A DNA stretch of 64,000 bases from Styela clava (Eukaryota; Chordata; Ascidiacea; Stolidobranchia; Styelidae): NCBI RefSeq assembly GCF_964204865.1, contig NC_135258.1:7803001-7867000 (forward strand), in the 5' to 3' direction. Of the stretch, positions 11,115-21,872 are shown piece by piece. The position numbers and the translations under genes were made by a program. The notes under the pieces were generated by a model, which was given only the letters and a program-made list of their open reading frames with translations, was not told the origin of the DNA and did not search any database. Each line of letters opens with the position of its first letter. Positions within the stretch are counted from its first letter, which is position 1.

Positions 11115-14100
11115 TTAGCTCCAGCCTGGAATGTCCGAGTAGCAATCTCCTTCGTAACACGACAACTTGGGGAAACATTCCTCGTCGGTCTTACAAGCTG
11201 GTAAAAAAATAAATGAAATATTTTTGTATCAAGTTTTAGTTTATTCTGATATTCAAACAGTTTTAACATAATTAATTTTAGAAATTAATCACACGACGAC
11301 GCGTCCAAACGGATATTCTAATATAATCTTATGGTGGCTAAAAATATAAGCATAATTTTTTGTAATTAGCAAAATAAAATTAAAGACAAAGGGAAATTTA
11401 TATTGATTTTGAAATATGACAATGTTTTCTCACCACATTCGCCTGAACCAATGACATTAAACAACATGATAGGCAACTCTGACGTCACTCCATGAGACTA
11501 CAGGCAAAAGATTGTATTTCATGATACGCTCCAATGCACATATTTCTCGTCGCCTTTCGCGTCCGTTTTCCGCTCGCTTTTGCTACTGGGCGTCTTTTTT
11601 ACGTGTAGTACCTGCCTTTTTGCGCCTGTAACGAAACAAAATAATCTCTATAGCTAAGAAGTTTTGCTTACTTGGAAAGCTGGAATAACAGGCAAGCTGT
11701 AAAGAGCAATTCTGGACATCATAGACGTTTTTTTTTTATCAGAGAAGATTACAAACGCGATAGCGGAAAGATTTGTGTGGAACATTTTGCAGATAATGAC
11801 AAAGTTCAAAGTTAGTAATTTTAATGTTTGCGCTTAATCATTGAAATTTCATTTAAAGAGGGTGTCATACAAAACTGTGCTGCGATACAATTCCATAACA
11901 CAAAGTTTGCACCTATCGAACTTGCTTTTGTAGGTGAATTTATTAGACATATTACATATTCAGTTAATCGTAGGTAACATTGCTGGTACATAATGCATCG
12001 TAGATAGGTTTGTTTAAATTTAGGAATTTAGCTCATAGCCCACTAATTAATATTATCTTCTATGCAGGAGGTTGCAGGGTTAAATTCAACTTGCAGCCTT
12101 ACCGATCACCTGACGATGCTCATTTAGTTTGGCTCGAGCAAGTCTTCTTGAAATGCTTGTGTGAATGGAAACTACCTATATTTTTTGCCTTCCTCCGATT
12201 TTAGACAAATTTATTCTGAGGGATTTCGCATATAATTCTCACTGATTGTTGGCTGTTTATAATTCCTATTGATTGTGAATTCTGATTATAACAATGAGTT
12301 GAAAATTTTTTTACCTAATTTACTGGCACCTTTTTCTTGTCAATACTCCAAGCTGAGGTAATAAACGTGACAATACATTTATGTCATCTGGAAGCAAAAT
12401 ATGCACACAAATTAATAGTTTGGCACATTGAGATAATACATCATGACAGAAAATACAAGTTAAAGATATATATGACCATCACATGGTAATTAAAATTAAA
12501 AAAAATTAATAGGGGCTGTGGAGTATGGAAAGTTCAAGACAAAGAAAAGAACAAATGTTCATAGCTCATGAACTCTCAATTTTGCCTCCATTGCTTTGTG
12601 AAGGCCAATATATTTCGAGTGGCTGAATTGGTTTACCTTTATGATAGCAACGATTTTGTATTTGATATAGCGAGATTATTTCAATTTAATTGAAGTGATA
12701 TAATTTCCCAAAGCAATGCTTGAATCGTCTAGAATAGATCAGTGGTGTCAAACTCATGGATTTTCGAGAGCCGCATTGCATTTTGAAAATTGTAAAAAGA
12801 GCCGCAAACAGTTTTTGATAATGTATACTTAAAAGATATTTTTAAGATAGTTTTAGTTTGTGACATATATTGTGATGCAACTAAACAGTTGGATTAAGTT
12901 TTATTATTTTCTTTAATTTCAAATGCAATTACATATTAATATTTGCATTCCACTATTATTGCAACATTTGCAAGTTACAGTATTTATTATAAAAAATCGT
13001 AAAATTCTATGTACAACCATCAAAATCATTTTTGAACAAGCTTTGAATAAGGAAAGAATAATACATACACTAAAAATAACTTAATCTAAATATATGAACC
13101 TAAAATTAACAAAAATACTACAGTATAAACTCAATGTTTTAATAATTACATTCGTCCTGGCGTTTGGCATCTTTTTTGTGTCACCAGCATACTAAGGCCA
13201 GTCTGAAATGATTTTATAGTACCAACTCTAACTAACGAGGCCACATGATCATGGGTTTATCTGGATCTTTACGAATGTTTAATTAATTCCAGAAATGCAA
13301 AAAAGTTACTTTTATCATTTCATGTATAGATCAGTAAAAAAACAAATGACAGATTTTTTCGACAAGACATTTCGCACTACATTGCGTGGCATAGGATTGC
13401 TTGAATTATTATTGATATTGATTTTTAGTAACTAAGTCGTTGTATAATTATATTAATATACAAACACATGGAAATTTTCTGTTCGAAGTTGGTCTTCGAA
13501 TTTGTCATATTGACTGCTGAGCTTATTGTGTTTTTTGATTGTATTGATGGAAATATGACAAATTAAACAATGTGCTTCAGAATTTTGTGAAGAGCAGAAA
13601 TGTTCCAATCCCATTTTCTTCGAAAATGCCACCTTCTTCGTGTACTTTGCGTTTAATTTAATTACTCAAGTGTTTTATTCAAGTATTCTTTTGCTAGCTT
13701 GATGTGTATTCTTAATTGGGTCAAAATGTGGACAAAAAAAATAATATTCCAAAACTACTTTCAGTAAATTGTTTTCTGTGTGAATAATCAATTTCACTTT
13801 AGAAGGTTTGAAAAATCTATTACATTTAGATAAAAAAAAAACTTCCAAAATACTATTACAATTATTGTTAAGCGTTCGAGGGCCGCACTGGAAGTTCTCT
13901 GGGGCCGCGAGTTTGAGATCCCTGGTCTAGATTGAAGTTGTTCAAAAAATATATGATAGTATTTTATCATGAATGATGATTATACCCCTTCCGGAATTTC
14001 TTCTATAGTACTACCAAAAGTTGATGAACCAAATATAACACAGGTGCAGTGAGGTACCCGTAATCCTCATTTCCAAAGCTGTTTTAAGTATGTCTGGAGT

Positions 14101-15513
14101 GCTTTGTGCCTTTTTACAAATAAGACCGCTTATGCAATCTTACGCTTTGGAATTTTTAGTTATTTTCCTCAAGCCCTGCAGGATGTGGGGGCCATACACA
14201 ACTCTACCGGAGGGTCAAATGTCTTTGCATGCCTCCATAGGTTGTTTTTCTATTGCAATTTTCTATTTTCAATTGCATTATATTTCTTGAAATCACACTG
14301 TCACTGATATGTCGCCAGACTTCTGATATCTCCCCGTCTGCTATAGTTGTCCTGTGAATAAATAATAGGAAATTGAGATTAGACGAATAGTTGAAAGTTT
14401 TGCTTTATGTCGGCTTAATTTCTTGATTGATATACTTACTATTTCTGCTATTGCCTCTTGTGCTGCAAGAGTCTCACAATGCTCAGACAGGTTTGTCCAC
14501 AACTTTCACATCTGAAGAAAGAGAGGAGATTTATTAATTTTCGTTAAGAATAAATAAAGCAGTCTATATGATTCAGAATGGAAAAGCTAATAAATCCAAT
14601 ATCTCGTGTTTTATTTAAAAAATATTTTACTGAATTTTGGAAAATAAACCAACTAATAAAAGGGTTTAGTCAGAAAATTACAAGCATTCGTGGCTCCAAA
14701 TACTTGAGAAATCAGACTATACAATATAGACCGGTATGAGTGAAATGTTAGGTGAACTTGTTAACACTTTGATTCAATACGCAAATAAAAGTGAATGTGT
14801 AATAGTATGTTACAGTGAGCAGCAATCAACAATGAGTATATATCCTCACTGATTAAAAAAATCTAACTGGAGGTGCATGAACTATTTGAAACCATAAGGA
14901 GTAAGTAAATATGTAATTTCGGCAAATGGGCAACTACGTACCGTACTGAATTAATAACTTCGTAGTATTTGACAAAGGCTGGCTTTCCCACATGTACTTA
15001 ACAGTGCGATGCCCGGGTGTGATATACAACAATAGTATTCACCTTACCTTTTACCGATTTCTTTTTACCCCAACTTTCAAAAACATCATTAAAATCGACA
15101 ACAACTGTCAAAGCAGGCACGAACACCATTCGTGCTACGCCTTGAAATAGCACACATCCGCTCGTTTTCGTCTCGTCAAGTATGTGCATTGGAGCGTGCT
15201 ATCGAATACGATCTTCGGACAAAAATGCCGGAGTTGCGCATCATGTTGTTTAATGTCATTGCCTGAACAAACTTGGCGAAAACAATATTCCATAAGTAAT
15301 GAGTTGTTGAAATTGCAGTGATGGCAGCTATATTTGGGACATTTCCACCTATTATCTATGCCGCTGTTTTCGCTTGTCTTATTATAGCCTGTAAAATATT
15401 TCTATCCGTGCATTATTACTGAATTCATTTAATAGGTACTAACCGTAAGATGTTCCTGCTAGAAACATCAGTGCAATGGCCAACGCCAATAACGTTGAAA
15501 GAAGGTTTTCCAT
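11115..15513 (-). CDS. Small secreted cysteine-rich peptide (96 residues), five exons
   Basis: Exons on the minus strand: 15444-15513, 15349-15388, 14478-14511, 11434-11497 and 11115-11197 (TAA stop). Phases agree at all four junctions and the total is 291 nt. Exon 1 is a strong signal peptide (MENLLS then TLLALAIALMFLAGTSYG). The mature part has eight cysteines at residues 38, 41, 45, 69, 71, 77, 83 and 88. The C-terminal pattern, ACKTDEECFPKLSCYEGDC, resembles an EB-type or colipase-like cysteine spacing, but I recognise no family. Acceptors of exons 3 (CTCTTTCTTCAG) and 4 (TTTTGCCTGTAG) are strong; the exon 2 donor (AG|GTGGAA) is weaker. Intron 1 is 55 nt; intron 3 is about 2.9 kb and contains a hAT element. 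If exon 2 reads through, a different 107-residue, eight-cysteine product ends at 15135. A secreted effector, defence or signalling peptide is inference. Confidence 0.55.
11700..11820 (+). pseudogene. Possible THAP-type zinc finger fragment
   Basis: One frame reads REDYKRDSGKICVEHFADND, like the end of a THAP domain (iC-x2-HF). No start, no upstream C2CH cysteine pair and no continuation were found. It lies antisense in the large intron of the cysteine-rich peptide gene and may be a P-element or THAP relic, or chance. Confidence 0.25.
12740..13924. mobile_element. Non-autonomous hAT element, 1185 bp
   Basis: The ends are CAGTGGTGTCAAACTC and GAGTTTGAGATCCCTG, with AGAGCCGCA and GGGCCGC motifs just inside. 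The flanking octamers are gaatagat and gtctagat (6 of 8 match). The interior is AT-rich and non-coding. Confidence 0.75.
15180..15290 (+). repeat. Inverted copy of peptide-gene exon 4
   Basis: Plus-strand ATGTGCATTGGAGCGT and the block CATCATGTTGTTTAATGTC match minus-strand sequence at about 11434-11550, which covers exon 4 and its acceptor. The acceptor tract is destroyed here. The copy lies in intron 2 of the same gene, in antisense. Confidence 0.65.
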
Positions 15514-15552
15514 CTCTGTCGATAGTGTAGTCTCAGTTATACTGTAAATGAA

Positions 15553-15760
15553 ACAAGAGAGCTATACTCAAATATATGGACACGTAGAGCCGCATAATTT
15601 TGATGACGTCATAGCGAAAAAAAAGTAATAGCCTTCTGGAGAAAATTCTATCTTTGACCACTGAAAATTTCAAAGCAATTGGTCCAGTAATCAAAGATAA
15701 AAGCGATTTCTCCAAAACGTGTCAAAGAACAACAACAACAACAACAACAAGACTGAGAAC
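15553..15760. repeat. MITE, CRE-bearing family
   Basis: Begins CAAGAGAGCTATACTCAAAT followed by ATATGGACAC and contains TTTTGATGACGTCAT. It ends in (AAC)n, the complement of the GTTGTTGTT end in opposite copies. It lies about 40 bp upstream of the signal-peptide exon of the cysteine-rich gene. Confidence 0.75.
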
Positions 15761-16308
15761 AACATAACAACAAAATGATCACTATGTCCACTACATGTCC
15801 AATTATCAAGAAAAGTGGAATTTTTTACTCAGTATAAAAAGCACATAATGTGGTGTCTTTCTTATAATACTGTCTGTGATGAGGGGATTTCAAAGGTATA
15901 GAAATGTATTCTCGATTATTGTAAACGTTCTTGAATGCAAATGGTTGTGGTAAGGCAAAATGTGGTAAGGCAACAAAAAAATATGACAAAAAAGGCCTTT
16001 ATTAATTCTCTAATATTCTATTTCGTGTTACACGTGTTCCATTTCGAATAATTTGAAACCTTTTTCTTTTGTCTTTTTCAACAAGATTGAGAAGCTTTGG
16101 TGACGTGGGAGTTTGTCCAGTTTGCGCAATAATGATTTTAATTAGGAATAATGGTTCGTGAACCAATGTCATTTGAGAAATATACTTGATTTGGTAACAA
16201 CAAATTCTGACAAATTCATATCTAGAAGAATTATCTGGCCAACAAAACCCGACCTGTCGTTTTTACAATCGCAAGCAAACAACCCATAAAATAAATCTAC
16301 ATTTGTTT

Positions 16309-16422
16309 CGGCACTCCAAAAGTATTTGCACCAAGATGGCGCACAACCTGGTAAACCTAACCTGGTACACATACTATGTTCAGGTTATGCGCCATCTTGG
16401 TGCACATACCTCGGAAGTACCT
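16309..16422. repeat. Palindromic YY1-motif MITE, copy 2
   Basis: ACCAAGATGGCGCACAACCT in one arm and GCGCCATCTTGGTGC in the other, around an about 25-bp spacer containing CCTAACCTGGTACAC. Confidence 0.85.
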
Positions 16423-16479
16423 TTGTGCCTACCAAGCAATTTATTGGACACAAATCAAACCTATGGATCGTTTCGTTAC

Positions 16480-16770
16480 ATTATTGTTGTTGCTAGAATT
16501 CTTCTTGTTATTGATGTTGTGAAAAAAATTAAAATTAACCAATGCTTTGAAATATTCAGTGGTTCAAAATTGTTGTTGTCGCTGGAGGGCTTTTTCATAT
16601 TCTATTAATTTTTTTTATATTTGAAAATTCGTGTGATTGGGCTCTATAAAATTTGTTTTTCACTTTGACGTTTTGTGTAATGACGTCATCAAAATGAAAA
16701 AATTTCGCATATGTATGATTTGAGGAAGACTAGCAGATCTCAGATTTTGATCTTCCCGAAACGTCTTTTT
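16480..16770. repeat. MITE, CRE-bearing family
   Basis: Contains the GTTGTTGTCGCTGGA phrase, GGGCTCTATAAAATTTG and TAATGACGTCATCAAAAT, in the same order as the copy at 44325-44700. The far end is degraded. Confidence 0.6.
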
Positions 16771-16828
16771 TCACAACTAACTAGAATTTACAGGCTGGTT
16801 TTGTCATATCAAGAAATACGAAATTTAT

Positions 16829-17098
16829 TTAGCTTGTGAACAGAAATTCTTGTTGACATTTAGATCTCTTGTAGAAAAACACGCCACCAATGCAAAAATG
16901 TGAGAGAAAAACACCTCCGCCACATTTAAGTATTGCAGATTGTGCTCGCCCGTTATCGGTGGCGGGGTTGATTTTTTGGCTTTCTACATAGGATTCTTTC
17001 ATTTTTTTGACTTTATGTTTATAGTACGTCATTGTGTACTTTTCTAGGTTCATGAATATGATGTCAGAATTGTTCTCTGCATTCAGCTGCTTTGACAT
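16829..17098 (-). CDS. Uncharacterised 89-residue open frame
   Basis: An ATG-led single-exon frame starting MSKQLNAENN and ending QEFLFTS. It has a basic middle (KHKVKKMKES) and a short hydrophobic segment (GGGVFLSHFCIGGVFF). No domain is recognised and no splice partners were found. It could be chance in AT-rich DNA; it is kept because it has a proper ATG and a balanced composition. Confidence 0.2.
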   Translation of the reverse strand: MSKQLNAENNSDIIFMNLEKYTMTYYKHKVKKMKESYVESQKINPATDNGRAQSAILKCGGGVFLSHFCIGGVFFYKRSKCQQEFLFTS

Positions 17099-17526
17099 TT
17101 TGCTTTGCTGTATAATAAATTTTATATTTCTGTCTATTTCGGTATGGCAGTGGTGCCTTAATATAATAGGTAAACCTTTGAGTGTCTATAAAACCCGAAA
17201 TTTACGTATAAGAAATAAGAGTAAGAATAACAATAACAAAGTGAATATTCTTTGTGTTTTAACTGTTGGGCAAGGCAAAAATTGCTGGACTTGCCTATAA
17301 GTTTCAGCGTTTCATGTAGAATATAGACAGGGAAAAGTAGCACATCACCGCAAAATTGTGAAAAGTGTAACAGATAATATTCTCATTAATTTGCAGGAAT
17401 AATCGGTAAATAACTCAAAAACGAAATTCCCTGTGAGGTTCCAGCATAGGATTTACTTATTGGTACATATTGTTTGTGCACTCTCCCTTCTTACGCATAA
17501 TTCAGAAGTTGGGGTTGCGAAATGCT

Positions 17527-18270
17527 CTCGGATAATTTACACGGAAGCAACGATGGTTCACTCTTCAAGAAAAATAAAATGCTATTTTATTACATCAATG
17601 CAATTTGTTTGGCAATTTCGCTTTAATATCTGAATTTTAGTTTCATTGGTTTCCGCTCAAAGTTAATGCGTATAATTCTTGCTGAAAAAAGTCAAAGGCG
17701 TTCCCGTTCTTAAAAACTCATTTTTTTGCTGAAAATATTTCGACAATAGCTGCAAAAGATATCTAGTTATACTTTTTATCACCATCTTAGATGAGAGTTT
17801 CAACCTGTCAATGAATTTAGTGTTTGCTTATTCTGGTATATACATATGAATTACAATTTACAAATATAAGACAAACTTTTAGGTGGCGTGAAGCTTTTTA
17901 CAAATTCAGATATTTGTTAGATTTGATCTTGTCCGCCCTACTTTGGATATTTACGTTCCGTCCACGTATTTTTACAACTACTAATATTTCGGGGGTTTTT
18001 ACTCTTTTCCTTTGAAACAAACGTAATTCAAATGACTCCAACAATAACGTTTCTGTGCGGCATTTTTGTAAAAAATTTACTAAAAAAGACAAATACATTA
18101 CCAACCAACAGTTCAGTTTTCGGATAATTTACACGGACACAGCAAGAGTTTCCTGTAGTTAAATTCAGAGAAAATAAATGTTATTTTCATCACATTTATG
18201 CAATTTGTTTGGCAATTTCGCTTTAATGTGCGAATTTAAGTTTTATTTGTTTCCTCCAAGATTGATGTAT
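17527..18270. repeat. Diverged direct repeat pair
   Basis: 17527-17680 and 18115-18270 share CTCGGATAATTTACACGGA-type sequence and the block TGCAATTTGTTTGGCAATTT followed by CGCTTTAAT. Copies are about 590 bp apart in the same orientation. Between them, 17890-17980 resembles the interior of the hAT elements at 26141 and 60776. Confidence 0.65.
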
Positions 18271-18645
18271 AGAGTGCGCCTGAACAAATTTCTTGTAAAA
18301 TAAAGTAAAATTGTTTTAATTGCTTGCCGTAAACTTGAGTTTTGCTCGAACCAGTTCATTATTTTAGCTAAAAGTTATTTAGTTATATTTGAGCATAATC
18401 GCGAAAAAGTATTTTGTTTGATGTCACCGTATTAAAAAATTTAATGATGGGAACCAAGAAAGGTTTATAATTTTGCCCTCAGTAATGTATAAATTTGATA
18501 TTCTGTAGAATTTTTTTGGAAACAAATTTAGGCATATTTTATGAAATCATTGATTCAAGAATCACGTTCTTTGATGAGCAACCTTGGTGCACTCACACGT
18601 CTATGAATCCCTATAGAATGATGTTGAAATATGCAGACATTAGAC

Positions 18646-19712
18646 CAGGGGCCTCAAACTCAATTTACTTGGGGGCCGCTTTCCACAATAAAAGCTTAGC
18701 AACTCGTTTAAATTGTATTCCTTGTGCACTGCAATTTTAACGGTGTAGATAAAACATGTCGGGATGCTCCTATGCTCAACAAAGAAATATTGCATTTCCC
18801 ATTTTTTTGAAATTGTCTGTGCTCATCACCAACCTTTCTGTTTACTGAAACTTCACTTCCAAGGACACGTTTAGGGATGTGCGAAATTATAAAATTCCAT
18901 CTTGTAATAACTGTTGCGCTGATGTTTCAATCAAGCATTTAGCCGACGGACAGTGATGTTTTGTCACATGGGAAACATGGTTACAATTTATCAAGATGAA
19001 TCTAAGCGTTAGTGAATGTGACGTCAAAATCATGGAACACTGTTTTTAAATTATTTCAGGCGGTCCCGCGATCGAATATCAGGCCTACAGGTTTGGTACT
19101 GGTAGGTTACCGCACCGCATATTCCTTTCAGGGGATAAATGATAAAATATTTTGTTTTGTCCTGCGTGACTATATCTTATATTACGGAGTTTCCCTTTTT
19201 CGGCCACGGAACACTTACACTTTTTATATCAACTGGCGGAACACCAAAAAATGAAAGGGTTAAATTGATAAAGAAAACGATGCAATGTAGGGGTTCCCAA
19301 TGGTTTCGAATGGTTACCAAAACCAAAAGAAGTACTGTAAATTTGATAATGAAATTAACAGTCAAAAAGCTAAACCGACGGTTACCAAAAATGCAACTAC
19401 CCTAACTTAGTTAGTCCACTTTAGGCCGACGGTGACGCGATTTTAAACGATCAGTTGGGCGACAACTTCATGATTCTCAGATCGCCATCGCCATTTCTTT
19501 CCCACGCCACACTCGGAAGATGCTCGCGGAACATTAGTGTTCAGCGGAAAACAGTTTGGGAAGCGCTGTTATATTGAAAGCAATAATCATGCTAACTGAG
19601 CTAAGTGACTTGCGGGCCGCACTAACATTAAACTTTAATACCAAGGCAGGGGCCACAAACTATCATCCTGCGGGCCGCAATTTGCCCGCGGGCCGCGAGT
19701 TTGAGACCCCTG
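18646..19712. mobile_element. Non-autonomous hAT element, 1067 bp, exact target duplication
   Basis: The ends are CAGGGGCCTCAAACTC and GAGTTTGAGACCCCTG, with GGGGGCCGC and GGGCCGCG just inside. The flanking octamer cattagac is identical on both sides (18638-18645 and 19713-19720). The interior shows no intact transposase. Its ends resemble those of the element at 12740. Confidence 0.88.
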
Positions 19713-19729
19713 CATTAGACAGTATTTGA

Positions 19730-21838
19730 ATTTATTTTAACAGAACAACAGCAACGCGAAAATACGTTAGAGAATCTCAATATACGCATTTTCGTCTCGT
19801 TCAAATTCAAAATGGAATTTTTTCCACGCCATTACAATATAAAGTACATGCTTTTCAATATTTCTACACAAGGCAAGTTTTCTGCAGGCTTTTTGCAAAT
19901 CCCGCAATGAATGCTTTTAAGTAGACACCATTAAAGGTTCGGCATGGATGAACAGGCATTGGGTGAACAGTACCAGTTCAAATAATACACAGTTTAAGTT
20001 ACGACGTTAAACGCTTGCGAGGGAAAGCGATATGTGTTTTCATAAGTAACGTAATTGCGTAACGTCGCTGCGTAAAGTAATTAAGGAAAGTCGTTTACGT
20101 CAAGTTGGCGCAGCGTACATCTAACAAATTAGAGAACATTGAATAAAATTGCTTATACAACTTGACTGGTGCATCATAAACTCTATCTAATGGTACCATT
20201 CGAAAGCTGTGTTTAACCTCTACAAATGTGTCGATATTGCATTAGGTTAAAACAAGAACAAATCGAAGTTTTTATTTTATTTTATTTAAAAGCTTTTCAT
20301 TTTATCTCCATATTAGAATTGTCTTTAAAACAATATAAAACTTATCTGAATATAATATACGGTTCGCGAGATATAAGGTTTCAAAATGGCATAACTCACA
20401 CGGGATGCCAAAGCCGGAAATCTGGCTTTCAGGGTCAGAAGACGTTCTCGGGAAAACCGGAATACCGGCATCTAGAGTTCAAAGAGTTGAAGCGCATTTC
20501 AGTTGGTCTTCCTCATAAAGATCGATCATTTTCAACTCAGTTGTAGCCCCATCTGAGACTGGAGGAAATTTCAAATAATTCGTCTCAGAATTAAATGAGT
20601 CGTCGACGACGTAATCTGTGACGTTTTATCTTCAGTCCAATTACTTCACTCAAAAGTTGAACTGTGCGTTTGCGCCGAACTTCGTTTTCCATAATATTAC
20701 GACAGCTGTTGTAGTGCTATTATCGATGACTTCATAACGGATAGATAACTCATTGTTTTCGCTACAGACGTTGCAAGATTGTGTGGCCTTCTGTAAAATC
20801 ATATTCTGGGGCGCTAGAAAAATGCTTTTCTTATGGCGGAGCCACGTAGAATCAAAACCTTAAATCTTGTAAAAATTAGTATTTCACCGGCAAATGTTAT
20901 GGTAAATATGTTTATACGACCGTATTTATATACATTGTTAATTAAAATAAAATTTATATGATGTATCCGGACAAATTCATAATTGGCCACACACACAAAC
21001 TGAAGTTGGAACGCCACGGCGTGGAATGCTCTTGTCATGATTTTACTTCGTTTGTTGTTGTTTACATTTACGCTGCTTTTATTATTGTTGTTTAAGATAC
21101 AGTAGGGGTCTCGTGAAGTACACGCCCGGAAGTACTTCTAGTTTTATCATTACCCGAATAAAAGTTAGCTCTTTTAGCGAGTGGTGTAATCGCTGCTACT
21201 GTTACAAAAGCCGTTCCGTGAGGATTTCGAGGCGATTAATATGTATTTTGAAACCCCCTTTGAAAATCCTGGCTGTGGCCTGATTACGTTAAAGTATGTT
21301 GGAGTAGTTAATAAACTATAGACTAAAATAAATTTTATACTTTGAGATTTTATCGTAGATCTTAGGTGATTTTCCTAACAGCGATATCTTGAAAAAATAA
21401 TCACAACCGGCTGTCAATATTATCCAAACTTATTATGATCGGTCATAATACGACTCAGTTCAACGCAGAGTGCTGCAGTATTTTGGACTAGTAATGCTTT
21501 TATTTTGTCGTAATTCGATCCAAACTCGAGAAACCATGAAAACAATTATAATAATATGATAAAGACCCTTGAAGTGGTCGCTTCGGCGGATTGAATATGT
21601 TACATAACAGAAAATGATTATCCATTGAAAAGATCCGGCTCTTCACGAGTGACGTAATTGGGCGACTGTTTTAACATAAATCTTACATTGTTATACAGTA
21701 TCTCAGAATCAGGACCGTTACATGGAAATTTCCTCCACCCCTACCCTAATACAACTTAATAGACGCGATGAAATAGTCACCGATACATGCCTTATACTAG
21801 ATCTCAAGTATATATTGATTTGGTGAGAGTCAGCTCAT
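19730..21838. other. Repeat-derived intergenic DNA, no gene
   Basis: Contains a relative of the 9972 hAT interior at about 20530-20720 (CATCTGAGACTGGAGG, GTCGTCGACGACGTAATCTG) and a reversed hAT-type end at 21255-21275. No coding frame with support was found. A short open frame at 20226-20546 overlaps the repeat and has no domain. Confidence 0.5.
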
Positions 21839-21844
21839 TTTATT
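21839..21844 (-). terminator. Polyadenylation signal of the aldo-keto reductase gene
   Basis: AATAAA on the minus strand, 29 nt downstream of the TGA stop at 21873, a typical distance for a short 3' UTR. Confidence 0.6.
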
Positions 21845-21872
21845 TATGAATATATACATAAAGGTGCAACTT

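Noticed and set aside
14998..15189. 63-residue minus-strand frame starting MHILDETKTS
   Set aside because: No matching upstream exon phase, and it overlaps the inverted copy of exon 4. A possible join to 14442-14500 and 14300-14350 was considered but depends on weak sites.
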